DNA of 44,625 nt. Source: a virus. The position numbers and the translations under genes are program-made. Positions 36,709 through 43,637 of the stretch are shown here, in pieces. The stretch covers positions 1 through 44,625 of IMG/VR virus record IMGVR_UViG_3300008120_000277; one strand, written 5' to 3'. The notes below the pieces were generated by a model. The model was not told the DNA's origin. It did not search any database and worked only from the letters and a program-made list of their open reading frames with translations. How positions within the stretch are numbered: the stretch's first letter is position 1; every line of letters begins with the position of its first letter.

Positions 36709-38385
36709 ATGGCTTTTGAACTTTTTGGATGGAGCCTGGGTAGATCAGGCGATAGGACAGCCCCGAAACTTGAGCAGGAAGAGATTAAGGCAAATGCATC
36801 ATTTGCCCCTCCTGATCTTGAGGACGGGGCTATGCCTATTTCGTCTGGTGTATACTTTAGTTCCTACATGGATTTCGATGGGGGAATCAAGTCAACAGCC
36901 GACATGATTCGCAAGTACAGGGAAATGGCCCTGTATCCTGAAGTTGAAATGGCAATCGATGACATCTGCAACGAAGCAATCGTCTACGATGACACAAAGA
37001 GGCCAGTCGAGATCGTTGTTGATGACAGGAAACTTTCTCCAAAGATTAAGGCAAAGATCCAAGAAGAGTTTGATGAGATCCTTCGTCTGCTGAAGTTTCA
37101 AGATAAAGGATACGAAATCTTTCGAAAGTGGTACATTGACGGAAGACTCTATTATCACAAGATCATAGACAAGGAAAACCCAAAGAAGGGTCTTGTCGAA
37201 CTTCGTCCAATCGAATCAACCCACATCAGGAAGGTTCGAAATGTTCAGAAGAAGAAGGACAAGGCAACCAATGCTGATCTTGTCACAAAGGTTGACGAGT
37301 TCTTTGTCTACAGCGAGCGCGAGGAAACATCCACAACCACTGCGGCATTCACTCCCGCCACACCAACCAAGGGTGTGAAGATTGCCACAGATTCGATCTG
37401 TTACACACACAGCGGTTTGTTTGATTCAGGTAAGAAGCGCGTCCTATCCTATGTTCACAAGGCACTCAAGCCACTCAATCAGTTGAAGATGGTCGAGGAT
37501 GCCGTTGTGATCTATCGGTTGTCTCGCGCTCCAGAGCGAAGAGTTTTCTACATCGATGTCGGCAATCTTCCAAAGAACAAGGCCGAGCAGTATCTCAAGG
37601 ACATCATGAACCGCTATCGCAATAAGTTGGTTTATGATGCATCGACTGGAGAACTCAAGGACGAGCGTAGGCACATGACAATGCTTGAGGACTTTTGGAT
37701 GCCTCGCCGCGAAGGTGGCAAGGGAACCGAAGTCTCAACGCTACCAGGTGGACAGAATCTTGGACAGATGGACGATGTCCTGTACTTTCAGAAGAAACTA
37801 TACAAGTCATTGAATGTTCCCACATCAAGACTTGAGACTGATCAGAACGGCTTCAATATGGGCCGTCAGGCAGAAATCACCCGCGACGAACTCAAGTTCT
37901 TCAGATTCATCGAAAGACTTCGCAAGAAGTTCGGTGAACTATTCATGGACATCATGAAGACTCAGTTGCTTCTCAAAGGAGTCATCACGAAGGAAGATTG
38001 GGAATACATTCAGCCCATGATTCGCTTCGACTTCCGCAAGGATTCATACTTCACGGAAGCAAAGGAGAACGAGATCCTAACAAACAGACTGAATCTCGTC
38101 AATAGTGCAGATCCATATCTCGGCAAGTACTTCTCTAAGGCTTATGTTCAGAAGCATATTCTGCGTCTTTCTGAGGAAGAAATCGCGGATATCACGCAGG
38201 AAGTCGAGCAAGAGAAGCAAGAGAATCCCGATACTGCCATTCCAACGCAGATAGCGACCCAAGTCACCACTCAGCAGATGACTGGTGATATACAGATGCA
38301 GCAGCAGTTGCAACAGCAACAGGCTCAAATGCAGATGCAAGCACAAATGCCACAGCCCCAAGAACAACCAAACTCCAAGAAATAA
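36709..38385 (+). CDS. gp20: gp20 portal protein
   Basis: Dodecameric head vertex portal. The 558-aa protein has the family's order: SSYMDFDGGIKSTADMIRKY, MALYPEVEMAIDDICNEAIV, FRKWYIDGRLYYHKI, a long alpha stretch with RRVFYIDVGNLPKNKAEQYL, EDFWMPRREGGKGTEVSTLP, and NVPTSRLETDQNGFN. The last 45 residues or so are an extreme Gln/Met-rich tail (MQQQLQQQQAQMQMQAQMPQ), not part of the T4 protein as I know it. The ribosome site is TTGGAG. Confidence 0.95.
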   Translation: MAFELFGWSLGRSGDRTAPKLEQEEIKANASFAPPDLEDGAMPISSGVYFSSYMDFDGGIKSTADMIRKYREMALYPEVEMAIDDICNEAIVYDDTKRPVEIVVDDRKLSPKIKAKIQEEFDEILRLLKFQDKGYEIFRKWYIDGRLYYHKIIDKENPKKGLVELRPIESTHIRKVRNVQKKKDKATNADLVTKVDEFFVYSEREETSTTTAAFTPATPTKGVKIATDSICYTHSGLFDSGKKRVLSYVHKALKPLNQLKMVEDAVVIYRLSRAPERRVFYIDVGNLPKNKAEQYLKDIMNRYRNKLVYDASTGELKDERRHMTMLEDFWMPRREGGKGTEVSTLPGGQNLGQMDDVLYFQKKLYKSLNVPTSRLETDQNGFNMGRQAEITRDELKFFRFIERLRKKFGELFMDIMKTQLLLKGVITKEDWEYIQPMIRFDFRKDSYFTEAKENEILTNRLNLVNSADPYLGKYFSKAYVQKHILRLSEEEIADITQEVEQEKQENPDTAIPTQIATQVTTQQMTGDIQMQQQLQQQQAQMQMQAQMPQPQEQPNSKK

Positions 38386-38412
38386 TAGATAATCAAATCA
38401 GGAGATAATAAA

Positions 38413-38709
38413 ATGTCCGATTCAAGAGAACTCATCAGGGCAATCATGGACGAAGATTTCGTCTCTGCCAAAGAAATCACAAATGGCCTTCTTTTCTCCA
38501 CCGTTGCCGATCACATTGATGATGTAAAGGCTGAAGTTGGAATGAACCTTTTCGATGAACTTGAGGAAGGTAAGGATTATGATAAGGACGGCACGATTGA
38601 ATCTCCAAAGGATGAAGTCCTTGGTTCACGCATCAATGCCGCAGTCAAGTCTGGTAAACTCTCACCACAACAGGCAGCAAAGACCAAGAACAAGGGCATG
38701 TACCGCTAA
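38413..38709 (+). CDS. gp67-like prohead core protein (98 aa)
   Basis: The first 45 residues (LIRAIMDEDFVSAKEITNGL, then VADHIDDVKAEVGMNLF) resemble the helical N-terminus of T4 gp67 (LIEAIKSNDLVAARKLF, from memory), and the position between portal and protease is that of gp67/gp68. The T4 protein ends in a long acidic tail; here the C-terminal half is basic to neutral (INAAVKSGKLSPQQAAKTKN). No gp68 is present. The ribosome site is CAGGAGAT. Likely an internal core protein degraded during maturation; the assignment depends on synteny and weak similarity. Confidence 0.65.
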   Translation: MSDSRELIRAIMDEDFVSAKEITNGLLFSTVADHIDDVKAEVGMNLFDELEEGKDYDKDGTIESPKDEVLGSRINAAVKSGKLSPQQAAKTKNKGMYR

Positions 38710-38718
38710 GGATTTTCT

Positions 38719-39366
38719 ATGCTACTAATCACAGAACACAACGAAACAAACATTCAGACCATTGCTGAAGATGCTGGCAACGGAAAGAAGAACTACTACA
38801 TTCGTGGTGTGTTCATGGAATCCGAGCAGATTAACAAGAATGGTCGAATCTACCCACAATCCATCATGGAGCGTGAGGTTGGTAAGTACAACGACAACTA
38901 CATCAAGAGCAGCCGTTCGCTTGGCGAACTAGGCCACCCACAGGGACCAAGCCTAAACCTCGACAGAGTTTCCCATATCATCAAGGAGATGAATATGGAT
39001 GGAACTGTCGTTTATGGAAAGGCAAAGATTCTTGATACACCATTCGGAAACATTGTTAAGAACCTCATTGATGAGGGTGTGCGCCTTGGCGTTTCATCCC
39101 GTGGAATGGGTTCTTTAAAGCAAGTAAACGGCGTGAACGAGGTTCAGGACGATTTTAGTCTTGCAACAGTAGACATCGTTGCAGATCCATCAGCCCCAAA
39201 TGCCTTTGTCAATGGCATCATGGAAGGCAAGGAGTGGGTCTGGAACAATGGTATTCTTCAGGAGAAGGCTATTGCCTCATACAAGAAGACCATCACAAAA
39301 GCCAGTTCACGCGAACTAGAAGAAGCAAAGTTGGAAGTCTTCAAGGACTTCTTATCAAAACTCTGA
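38719..39366 (+). CDS. gp21: gp21 prohead protease
   Basis: Serine protease that degrades the scaffold and trims the capsid proteins. 215 aa against 212 in T4. The catalytic His is in SLGELGHPQ (His73) and the Ser in GVRLGVSSRGMGS (Ser126/127), with TVDIVADPSAPNAF after it, all typical of the T4 prohead protease family. The ribosome site is AAGGA. It sits directly before scaffold gp22 and capsid gp23, its substrates. Confidence 0.94.
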   Translation: MLLITEHNETNIQTIAEDAGNGKKNYYIRGVFMESEQINKNGRIYPQSIMEREVGKYNDNYIKSSRSLGELGHPQGPSLNLDRVSHIIKEMNMDGTVVYGKAKILDTPFGNIVKNLIDEGVRLGVSSRGMGSLKQVNGVNEVQDDFSLATVDIVADPSAPNAFVNGIMEGKEWVWNNGILQEKAIASYKKTITKASSRELEEAKLEVFKDFLSKL

Positions 39367-39370
39367 TTTT

Positions 39371-39378
39371 TATACATA
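39371..39378 (+). promoter_or_regulatory. Late promoter-like octamer TATACATA
   Basis: One mismatch to TATAAATA; it lies in the 35-base gap before the scaffold gene. Predicted start near 39384 and a leader of about 18 nt that contains an AAAGGAGA ribosome site. This spacing is the same as at the other candidate sites before gp19 and the membrane gene. Confidence 0.5.
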
Positions 39379-39401
39379 AGGGAAGATAAAGGAGATTTCT
39401 A

Positions 39402-40526
39402 ATGCCTCAGCCAGAAGAGTTCTACGAAGAAGAAGAGATCCTTGAAGACATTGACAACGATGTTGATGAGGACGATACCATCGATGATGAAGAGCCAACC
39501 GACGATGAACTCGTTGAAGATGGCGAAGAAGAATTTGATGAAGACGACTTCATCGATGAAGACGAAGAAGACGAGGACGAGGAAGATGTCTCTGAGGAGT
39601 ACGAGGTGGTTGCAACAAGCGACACCAATACTGACTTCGGCGGTGGCAAGACCAAGAGGTTCCCCGAGCCAGAAGACAAGTCTGCTCAGAACAAGGCAAC
39701 CATTGCCTCCAAGGTTCCATTCAAGGGCAAGGCAAAGATTCCAGATCGTTCGGACTTCACCATGCAGGAGCATATCGGTGCAATGTTCGAAGGCGAGGAT
39801 CTCTCCGAAGACTTCAAGAACAAGGCGATTGCAGTATTTGAGGCAGCAATCAACGAGCGTTACGACGCAATCGTTACTCGCCTTGAAGAGGCATATGAGC
39901 AGACTATCGCTGAGAACACCGAGAAGATTCTTGATGAACTCTCAAGCCGCGTCAATGACTATATCTCCTACATCGCTGAAGAATGGGTCGAAGAAAATCG
40001 TCTCGTTCTTGAAAGCGGTATCAAGGTAGAGATCGCAGAGAACTTCCTCAACGGCATGAAGGGTATCTTCGAAGAGAACTTCATTCAGGTTCCTGAAGAG
40101 AAGGTTGATCTCATGGATGAACTCTCCGATGAGAACGAAGAACTCCGCGACGAAGTAAACAATCAAGTCAACGAGAACATGGAACTCCGTAAGGAAATCC
40201 TTGCTCTCCGCTGCGACGATATCTTTGAATCATATTGCGACGGTCTTGCAGACACCCAAGTTGAGAAACTCCGCACTCTCGCAGAGGGTATTGAGTTCGA
40301 CTCAGAGGATATGTTTGAAGACAAGTTGGCAGTCCTCAAGGAATCATACTTCGGCAATGCTCGTCGCGTAAAGGCACCAGCACCTGTCACCGAGAATCTT
40401 ATTGAGGAAGTAGTCCTCGACTCAGGCGACGAGGAGCAGGAACTCGCAGAAGAAACAGCACCAATCAATCCAATCATGCAGCACTACACATCTGCATTGT
40501 CACGCAAAGGTCTAAAGAACAGGTAA
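39402..40526 (+). CDS. gp22: gp22 prohead scaffold core protein
   Basis: Main internal scaffold of the prohead, later digested by gp21. The body is helical and charged (ERYDAIVTRLEEAYEQTIAE, AENFLNGMKGIFEENFIQVP, then DELSDENEELRDEVN and LRKEILALRCDDIFESYCDG), typical of the family. The N-terminal 66 residues are about two thirds Asp/Glu (43 of 66), a highly acidic extension that T4 gp22 does not have in this form. 374 aa against about 269 in T4. The C-terminus (INPIMQHYTSALSR) is conserved-looking. Strong AAGGAGA ribosome site. Ser-rich ORFs on the opposite strand are shadows of the acidic run. Confidence 0.9.
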   Translation: MPQPEEFYEEEEILEDIDNDVDEDDTIDDEEPTDDELVEDGEEEFDEDDFIDEDEEDEDEEDVSEEYEVVATSDTNTDFGGGKTKRFPEPEDKSAQNKATIASKVPFKGKAKIPDRSDFTMQEHIGAMFEGEDLSEDFKNKAIAVFEAAINERYDAIVTRLEEAYEQTIAENTEKILDELSSRVNDYISYIAEEWVEENRLVLESGIKVEIAENFLNGMKGIFEENFIQVPEEKVDLMDELSDENEELRDEVNNQVNENMELRKEILALRCDDIFESYCDGLADTQVEKLRTLAEGIEFDSEDMFEDKLAVLKESYFGNARRVKAPAPVTENLIEEVVLDSGDEEQELAEETAPINPIMQHYTSALSRKGLKNR

Positions 40527-40552
40527 TCCCTGTCAAATCAAGGAGAATAGAA

Positions 40553-42025
40553 ATGGGTACTTTCACACTAGTCGAACAACTTGAGCGCAAGTGGGAGCCA
40601 GTTATGGAACATAACAGCCTCTCGCCAATCAAGGACAACTACCGCCGTGCAGTCACGGCAATCCTCTTGGAGAACCAAGAGCAAGCACTTCGCGAAGCAG
40701 CAGCACCAGCAAGTGCAATCGGAGCAGCGGGTCTTGATTATGCAACTGGATCTGGTCTTGCAGGATATGATCCAATCCTCATCTCGCTCGTTCGCCGCGC
40801 AATGCCAAACCTCATGGCATACGATGTTGCATCAGTTCAGCCAATGACCTCGCCAACTGGACTCATCTTCGCAATGAAGTCCACTTATGTCAACCGCAGT
40901 GGATCAGAAGCCCTCTTCAATGAAGCATTCACTAAGTTCTCGGGTGTTTCGGGATCTGCTTCGTCTGCTGGTGGCGGCACTGCCGAATCAACATTTGTTG
41001 GTGATCCACTTTATGGTATTCTCGGAACCACTGGTTCTGCCATTTCGGGTGCCTCTGGTTGGGAACCATCTAGCGGAATGTCCCGCGAACTCGGTGAAGG
41101 TCTTGGTGAAGGTGGAGCAAATGGCGACTTCAACACCATGGCATTCACGATTGATCGTGCATCAGTCACTGCAAAGACTCGCGCACTCAAGGCAGAGTAT
41201 ACAATCGAACTCGCTCAAGACCTCAAGGCTATCCATGGCCTCGACGCTGAGACAGAACTCGCCAACATTCTCAGCACCGAAATCCTTGCTGAAATCAACC
41301 GCGAAGTCGTTCGTTCGATCTACACCACAGCCAAACTCGGCGCACAGCACAGCGATCTTTTCTACAAGACCTCTGGAAGCACTTACTCGTTCGTTCCAGG
41401 CGCATCAAATCCATCTCAAAGCACTGGTCTTGCTGCTCCAGGTGGTGTCTATGACCTAATCCGCGACTCAGACGGTCGTTGGTCTGCTGAGAAGTTCCGC
41501 GGCCTCATGTTCCAAATTGAGCGCGAAGCCAATGTGATCGCTAAGGATACCCGCCGTGGTAAGGGCAACTTCATCATCTGCTCTGCGGATGTTGCATCAG
41601 CCCTCGCAATGGGTGGATTCCTTAACATCAGCCCAGCACTCAATGTTAACCTTGATGTTGATGACACGGGCAACACCTTCGTCGGTGTTCTCAATGGTAA
41701 GATCAAGGTCTATGTTGATCCTTACTCCTCAGTTGGTATCAGCGCAAACGCTCGCGACTTCGTCTGCGTCGGATACAAGGGAACCTCGCCATATGATGCA
41801 GGACTCTTCTACTGCCCATACATCCCACTACAGATGGTTCGTGCAATCAACGATGCGACCTTCCAGCCAAAGATTGGTTTCAAGACCCGTTACGGCATGG
41901 CAGTCAATCCATTCGTCAACACAACCAATGTTGCAGTTTCTAGCAACTATCGCGCAAATCAGTACTACCGCATCTTCCGCGTGGACAACCTCCATGGCGT
42001 TCAGGGTGTAGTTTCACAGTCCTGA
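40553..42025 (+). CDS. gp23: gp23 major capsid protein
   Basis: Hexamer-forming head protein, 490 aa (T4 521). Conserved segments: MPNLMAYDVASVQPMTSPTG, FTIDRASVTAKTRALKAEYT, EIAQ-type ELAQDLKAIHGLDAETEL, then GKIKVYVDPYS and YGMAVNPFV near the end. The N-terminal 48-65 residues are probably removed by gp21; L-R-E at residues 46-48, followed by Ala-rich sequence, is a candidate cleavage site. Codons end in C much more often than in the fibre genes, fitting high expression. The ribosome site is AAGGAGA. A strong terminator follows. Confidence 0.96.
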   Translation: MGTFTLVEQLERKWEPVMEHNSLSPIKDNYRRAVTAILLENQEQALREAAAPASAIGAAGLDYATGSGLAGYDPILISLVRRAMPNLMAYDVASVQPMTSPTGLIFAMKSTYVNRSGSEALFNEAFTKFSGVSGSASSAGGGTAESTFVGDPLYGILGTTGSAISGASGWEPSSGMSRELGEGLGEGGANGDFNTMAFTIDRASVTAKTRALKAEYTIELAQDLKAIHGLDAETELANILSTEILAEINREVVRSIYTTAKLGAQHSDLFYKTSGSTYSFVPGASNPSQSTGLAAPGGVYDLIRDSDGRWSAEKFRGLMFQIEREANVIAKDTRRGKGNFIICSADVASALAMGGFLNISPALNVNLDVDDTGNTFVGVLNGKIKVYVDPYSSVGISANARDFVCVGYKGTSPYDAGLFYCPYIPLQMVRAINDATFQPKIGFKTRYGMAVNPFVNTTNVAVSSNYRANQYYRIFRVDNLHGVQGVVSQS

Positions 42026-42052
42026 TAGTTGACTGAAAATAATCAGTAGAGG

Positions 42053-42084
42053 TCGGGGGGAGAAATCCCCCCGATTTCTTTTTT
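42053..42084 (+). terminator. Rho-independent terminator after gp23
   Basis: Perfect 8-bp stem TCGGGGGG (42053-42060) and CCCCCCGA (42067-42074) with a 6-nt AGAAAT loop, followed by a T-rich tract (TTTCTTTTTT). It lies between gp23 and gp3 and should end most capsid-operon transcripts. Confidence 0.93.
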
Positions 42085-42100
42085 AAGGATACATATAGGC

Positions 42101-42667
42101 ATGAGCGACGAATACGATTCATCATTGATAAATGCCGCTGCCATAAACGAAGAAGGCACTAGTTACAATGCACTTCTTCGTCAGCCGACAAATGTAAATG
42201 CATATCAGAATACAAACTTTAAGTTGTCTTTCACAAGACTCCCAAATGTCACCTTCTGGTGTACATCGGTAAATATACCATCAATTTCGGTTGGTGAGAT
42301 AAGCATACCGAATAGACTGCTAACACATCATGTGCCTGGGTCATCTGTTCAGTTTGATCAGTTGCGAGTCACATTTGAAGTTGATGAAGATTTTGCGAAC
42401 TGGTATGAGGTATATCGATGGATGAAAGGCATTGTCCCTTTCGAAGATTTTGAATCTATTCTTGCAAATGAGAACAACTATTATTCAGATGCCACAGTAC
42501 ACATGCTGAATAGTGCAAAGAATCCTAATAAGAGATTTGTTTTCAAGCAAGTATTTCCTGTCAGTATAGATGGATTTGATCTAAATGTTGCCCTAAACGA
42601 ACCAGAGCCAGTACAAGTCAGCGCAACATTCACATTCCATTCATTTGAACTTGAAGATGTGACTTGA
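42101..42667 (+). CDS. gp3-like tail completion / tube terminator protein
   Basis: 188-aa protein with a tail-tube-like fold signature: NTNFKLSFTRLPNVTFWCTS, IPSISVGEISIPNRLL, then VQFDQLRVTFEVDEDFANWY and RWMKG, and a C-terminal SATFTFHSFELE. The alternation of strands and the V-D-E-D-F-x-N-W block are shared by gp19 and gp3-type proteins; T4 gp3 is 176 aa. In cyanophage-type T4-like genomes gp3 is commonly found between gp23 and uvsY, as here. An AAGGA ribosome site lies 11 nt upstream of the ATG, just after the terminator's T-tract. No clear promoter fits in the 16 bases between terminator and start. Confidence 0.7.
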   Translation: MSDEYDSSLINAAAINEEGTSYNALLRQPTNVNAYQNTNFKLSFTRLPNVTFWCTSVNIPSISVGEISIPNRLLTHHVPGSSVQFDQLRVTFEVDEDFANWYEVYRWMKGIVPFEDFESILANENNYYSDATVHMLNSAKNPNKRFVFKQVFPVSIDGFDLNVALNEPEPVQVSATFTFHSFELEDVT

Positions 42668-42691
42668 CTTGATTTGATTTTGTGATATTCT
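42664..42691 (+). promoter_or_regulatory. Sigma70-type extended -10 promoter of uvsY
   Basis: TTGACT (-35, 42664-42669), a 16-bp spacer and TATTCT (-10, 42686-42691) preceded by TG plus one base (extended -10). The -35 overlaps the gp3 stop. The predicted start, seven bases after the -10, is base 42698, the A of the uvsY ATG. Confidence 0.55.
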
Positions 42692-42697
42692 TTAACC

Positions 42698-43132
42698 ATG
42701 GATATAGAAACAATCAAGAAGATGGTCGCAGAGGACATGGAGATTGATGACCTCAATCTCGACCTTGAATCTCTCAAGACACCACAACTACACAGCAAGT
42801 ATCTGAACATACTGCACGATGAGTCTCTTGTTCTACACAAGGCCACGATTGAGCAGAAGGAACTTCGTAGACTCAAGTGGGAATATTACCTTGGCAAGTT
42901 GGATCAAGAGACGCTTGATGAAAAGGGATGGCAACCTTTTGGCCTGAAGATCCTCAGAACAGACATCGATGTTTACCTTGAATCTGACAAGGATCTACTA
43001 AGGTTGGAAGCCCGTGTATACTACCTCAAGGAAAAGGTGAAGTACATCGAATCCGTATTACAATCCATTGGTCGCCGTGGTTGGGACATCAAGTCTGCAA
43101 TAGAATGGAAGAAGTTCATGAGTGGATCATGA
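42698..43132 (+). CDS. uvsY: UvsY recombination mediator
   Basis: UvsY loads UvsX recombinase onto gp32-coated single-stranded DNA and is needed for recombination-dependent replication. 144 aa against 137 in T4. The sequence is helical and charged; blocks such as QLHSKYLNILHDESLVLHKA, RLKWEYYLGKLDQETL and the C-terminal SIGRRGWDIKSAIEWKKF resemble T4 UvsY (RGFAIKHIQDMRAF near its end, from memory). No Shine-Dalgarno is seen before the ATG, and the predicted transcript begins at the ATG. It overlaps the deaminase gene by ATGA and has uvsW nearby, a typical recombination cluster. Confidence 0.88.
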   Translation: MDIETIKKMVAEDMEIDDLNLDLESLKTPQLHSKYLNILHDESLVLHKATIEQKELRRLKWEYYLGKLDQETLDEKGWQPFGLKILRTDIDVYLESDKDLLRLEARVYYLKEKVKYIESVLQSIGRRGWDIKSAIEWKKFMSGS

Positions 43133-43629
43133 AGATAGTAACCGAAGGCATTCACAGAGTCTATCTCAGACAAGCCTACATTCATGCTCAGGCTCGTAGC
43201 GAAGACACAAACACACAGGTTGGTGCCTTGATTGTATTTCCTTCATCGGGAATCATAGCAGCAGATGTAAACCGCTACCCATCCATACGACAACCAAACG
43301 AACAACCGAAATACGATTACATCGAACACGCTGAGAGATCTGTGATATACAGGTGTGTTTCCAAGGGTCTTACAACCCTCAATACGCACATGTATTGCCC
43401 ATTCATCAGTTGTCCCGATTGTGCGAGGGCAATCGTTCTATCTGGCATAAAGAGGGTGGTTGGACACAAGACTCTATGGGACATCATCCCCGACAGGTGG
43501 AAAACAAAGTGCGATATCGGAGTGTCAATCCTTGAGTCTGCGGGGGTAGAAGTCCTGCTCTATGAGGGAAAAGTCCTAAACGAAGGAGAGTTTAAGATTC
43601 ATTTTGATGGGAGAGATATAGAACCATAA
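43129..43629 (+). CDS. cd: dCMP/cytidine-type deaminase (Cd)
   Basis: Converts dCMP to dUMP, feeding dTMP synthesis. The start was set at the ATG overlapping the uvsY stop (ATGA), giving 166 aa; an in-frame ATG 48 bases earlier lies well inside uvsY and adds unrelated residues. The zinc site is visible: H67-A-E69 (H and the catalytic Glu) and C95-P-D-C98. The N-terminal helix and ARSEDTNTQVGALIV are typical of the family. It is shorter than T4 Cd (193 aa) and lacks the extra T4 zinc segment as far as I can see. Placement between uvsY and uvsW links nucleotide supply with replication and recombination. Confidence 0.85.
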   Translation: MKIVTEGIHRVYLRQAYIHAQARSEDTNTQVGALIVFPSSGIIAADVNRYPSIRQPNEQPKYDYIEHAERSVIYRCVSKGLTTLNTHMYCPFISCPDCARAIVLSGIKRVVGHKTLWDIIPDRWKTKCDIGVSILESAGVEVLLYEGKVLNEGEFKIHFDGRDIEP

Positions 43630-43632
43630 ATA
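43625..43632 (+). promoter_or_regulatory. Late promoter-like octamer CATAAATA before uvsW
   Basis: One mismatch to TATAAATA; it overlaps the deaminase stop. With T4 geometry the start is base 43638, the A of the uvsW ATG. T4 uvsW is also transcribed late, which supports the assignment. Confidence 0.5.
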
Positions 43633-43637
43633 TCTGC

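Noticed and set aside
39399-39773. Antisense ORFs (124 and 85 codons) opposite the start of gp22, one almost pure Ser
   Set aside because: They mirror the GAA/GAC-rich acidic codons of gp22; the Ser run is the reverse complement of GAA/GAT repeats. No ribosome site or family resemblance.
39442-40029. 195-codon + strand ORF inside gp22 in another frame
   Set aside because: Basic, Ser/Arg/Met-rich low-quality sequence produced by the shifted frame of acidic codons; gp22 itself is clearly coding.
41556-42011. 151-codon + strand ORF inside gp23 in another frame
   Set aside because: Shadow of the highly biased gp23 codons; Ser/Met-rich without domain features.
43081-43128. Upstream ATG as start of the dCMP deaminase
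   Set aside because: It adds 16 residues encoded inside uvsY in another frame; the ATGA overlap at 43129 gives a family-like N-terminus.
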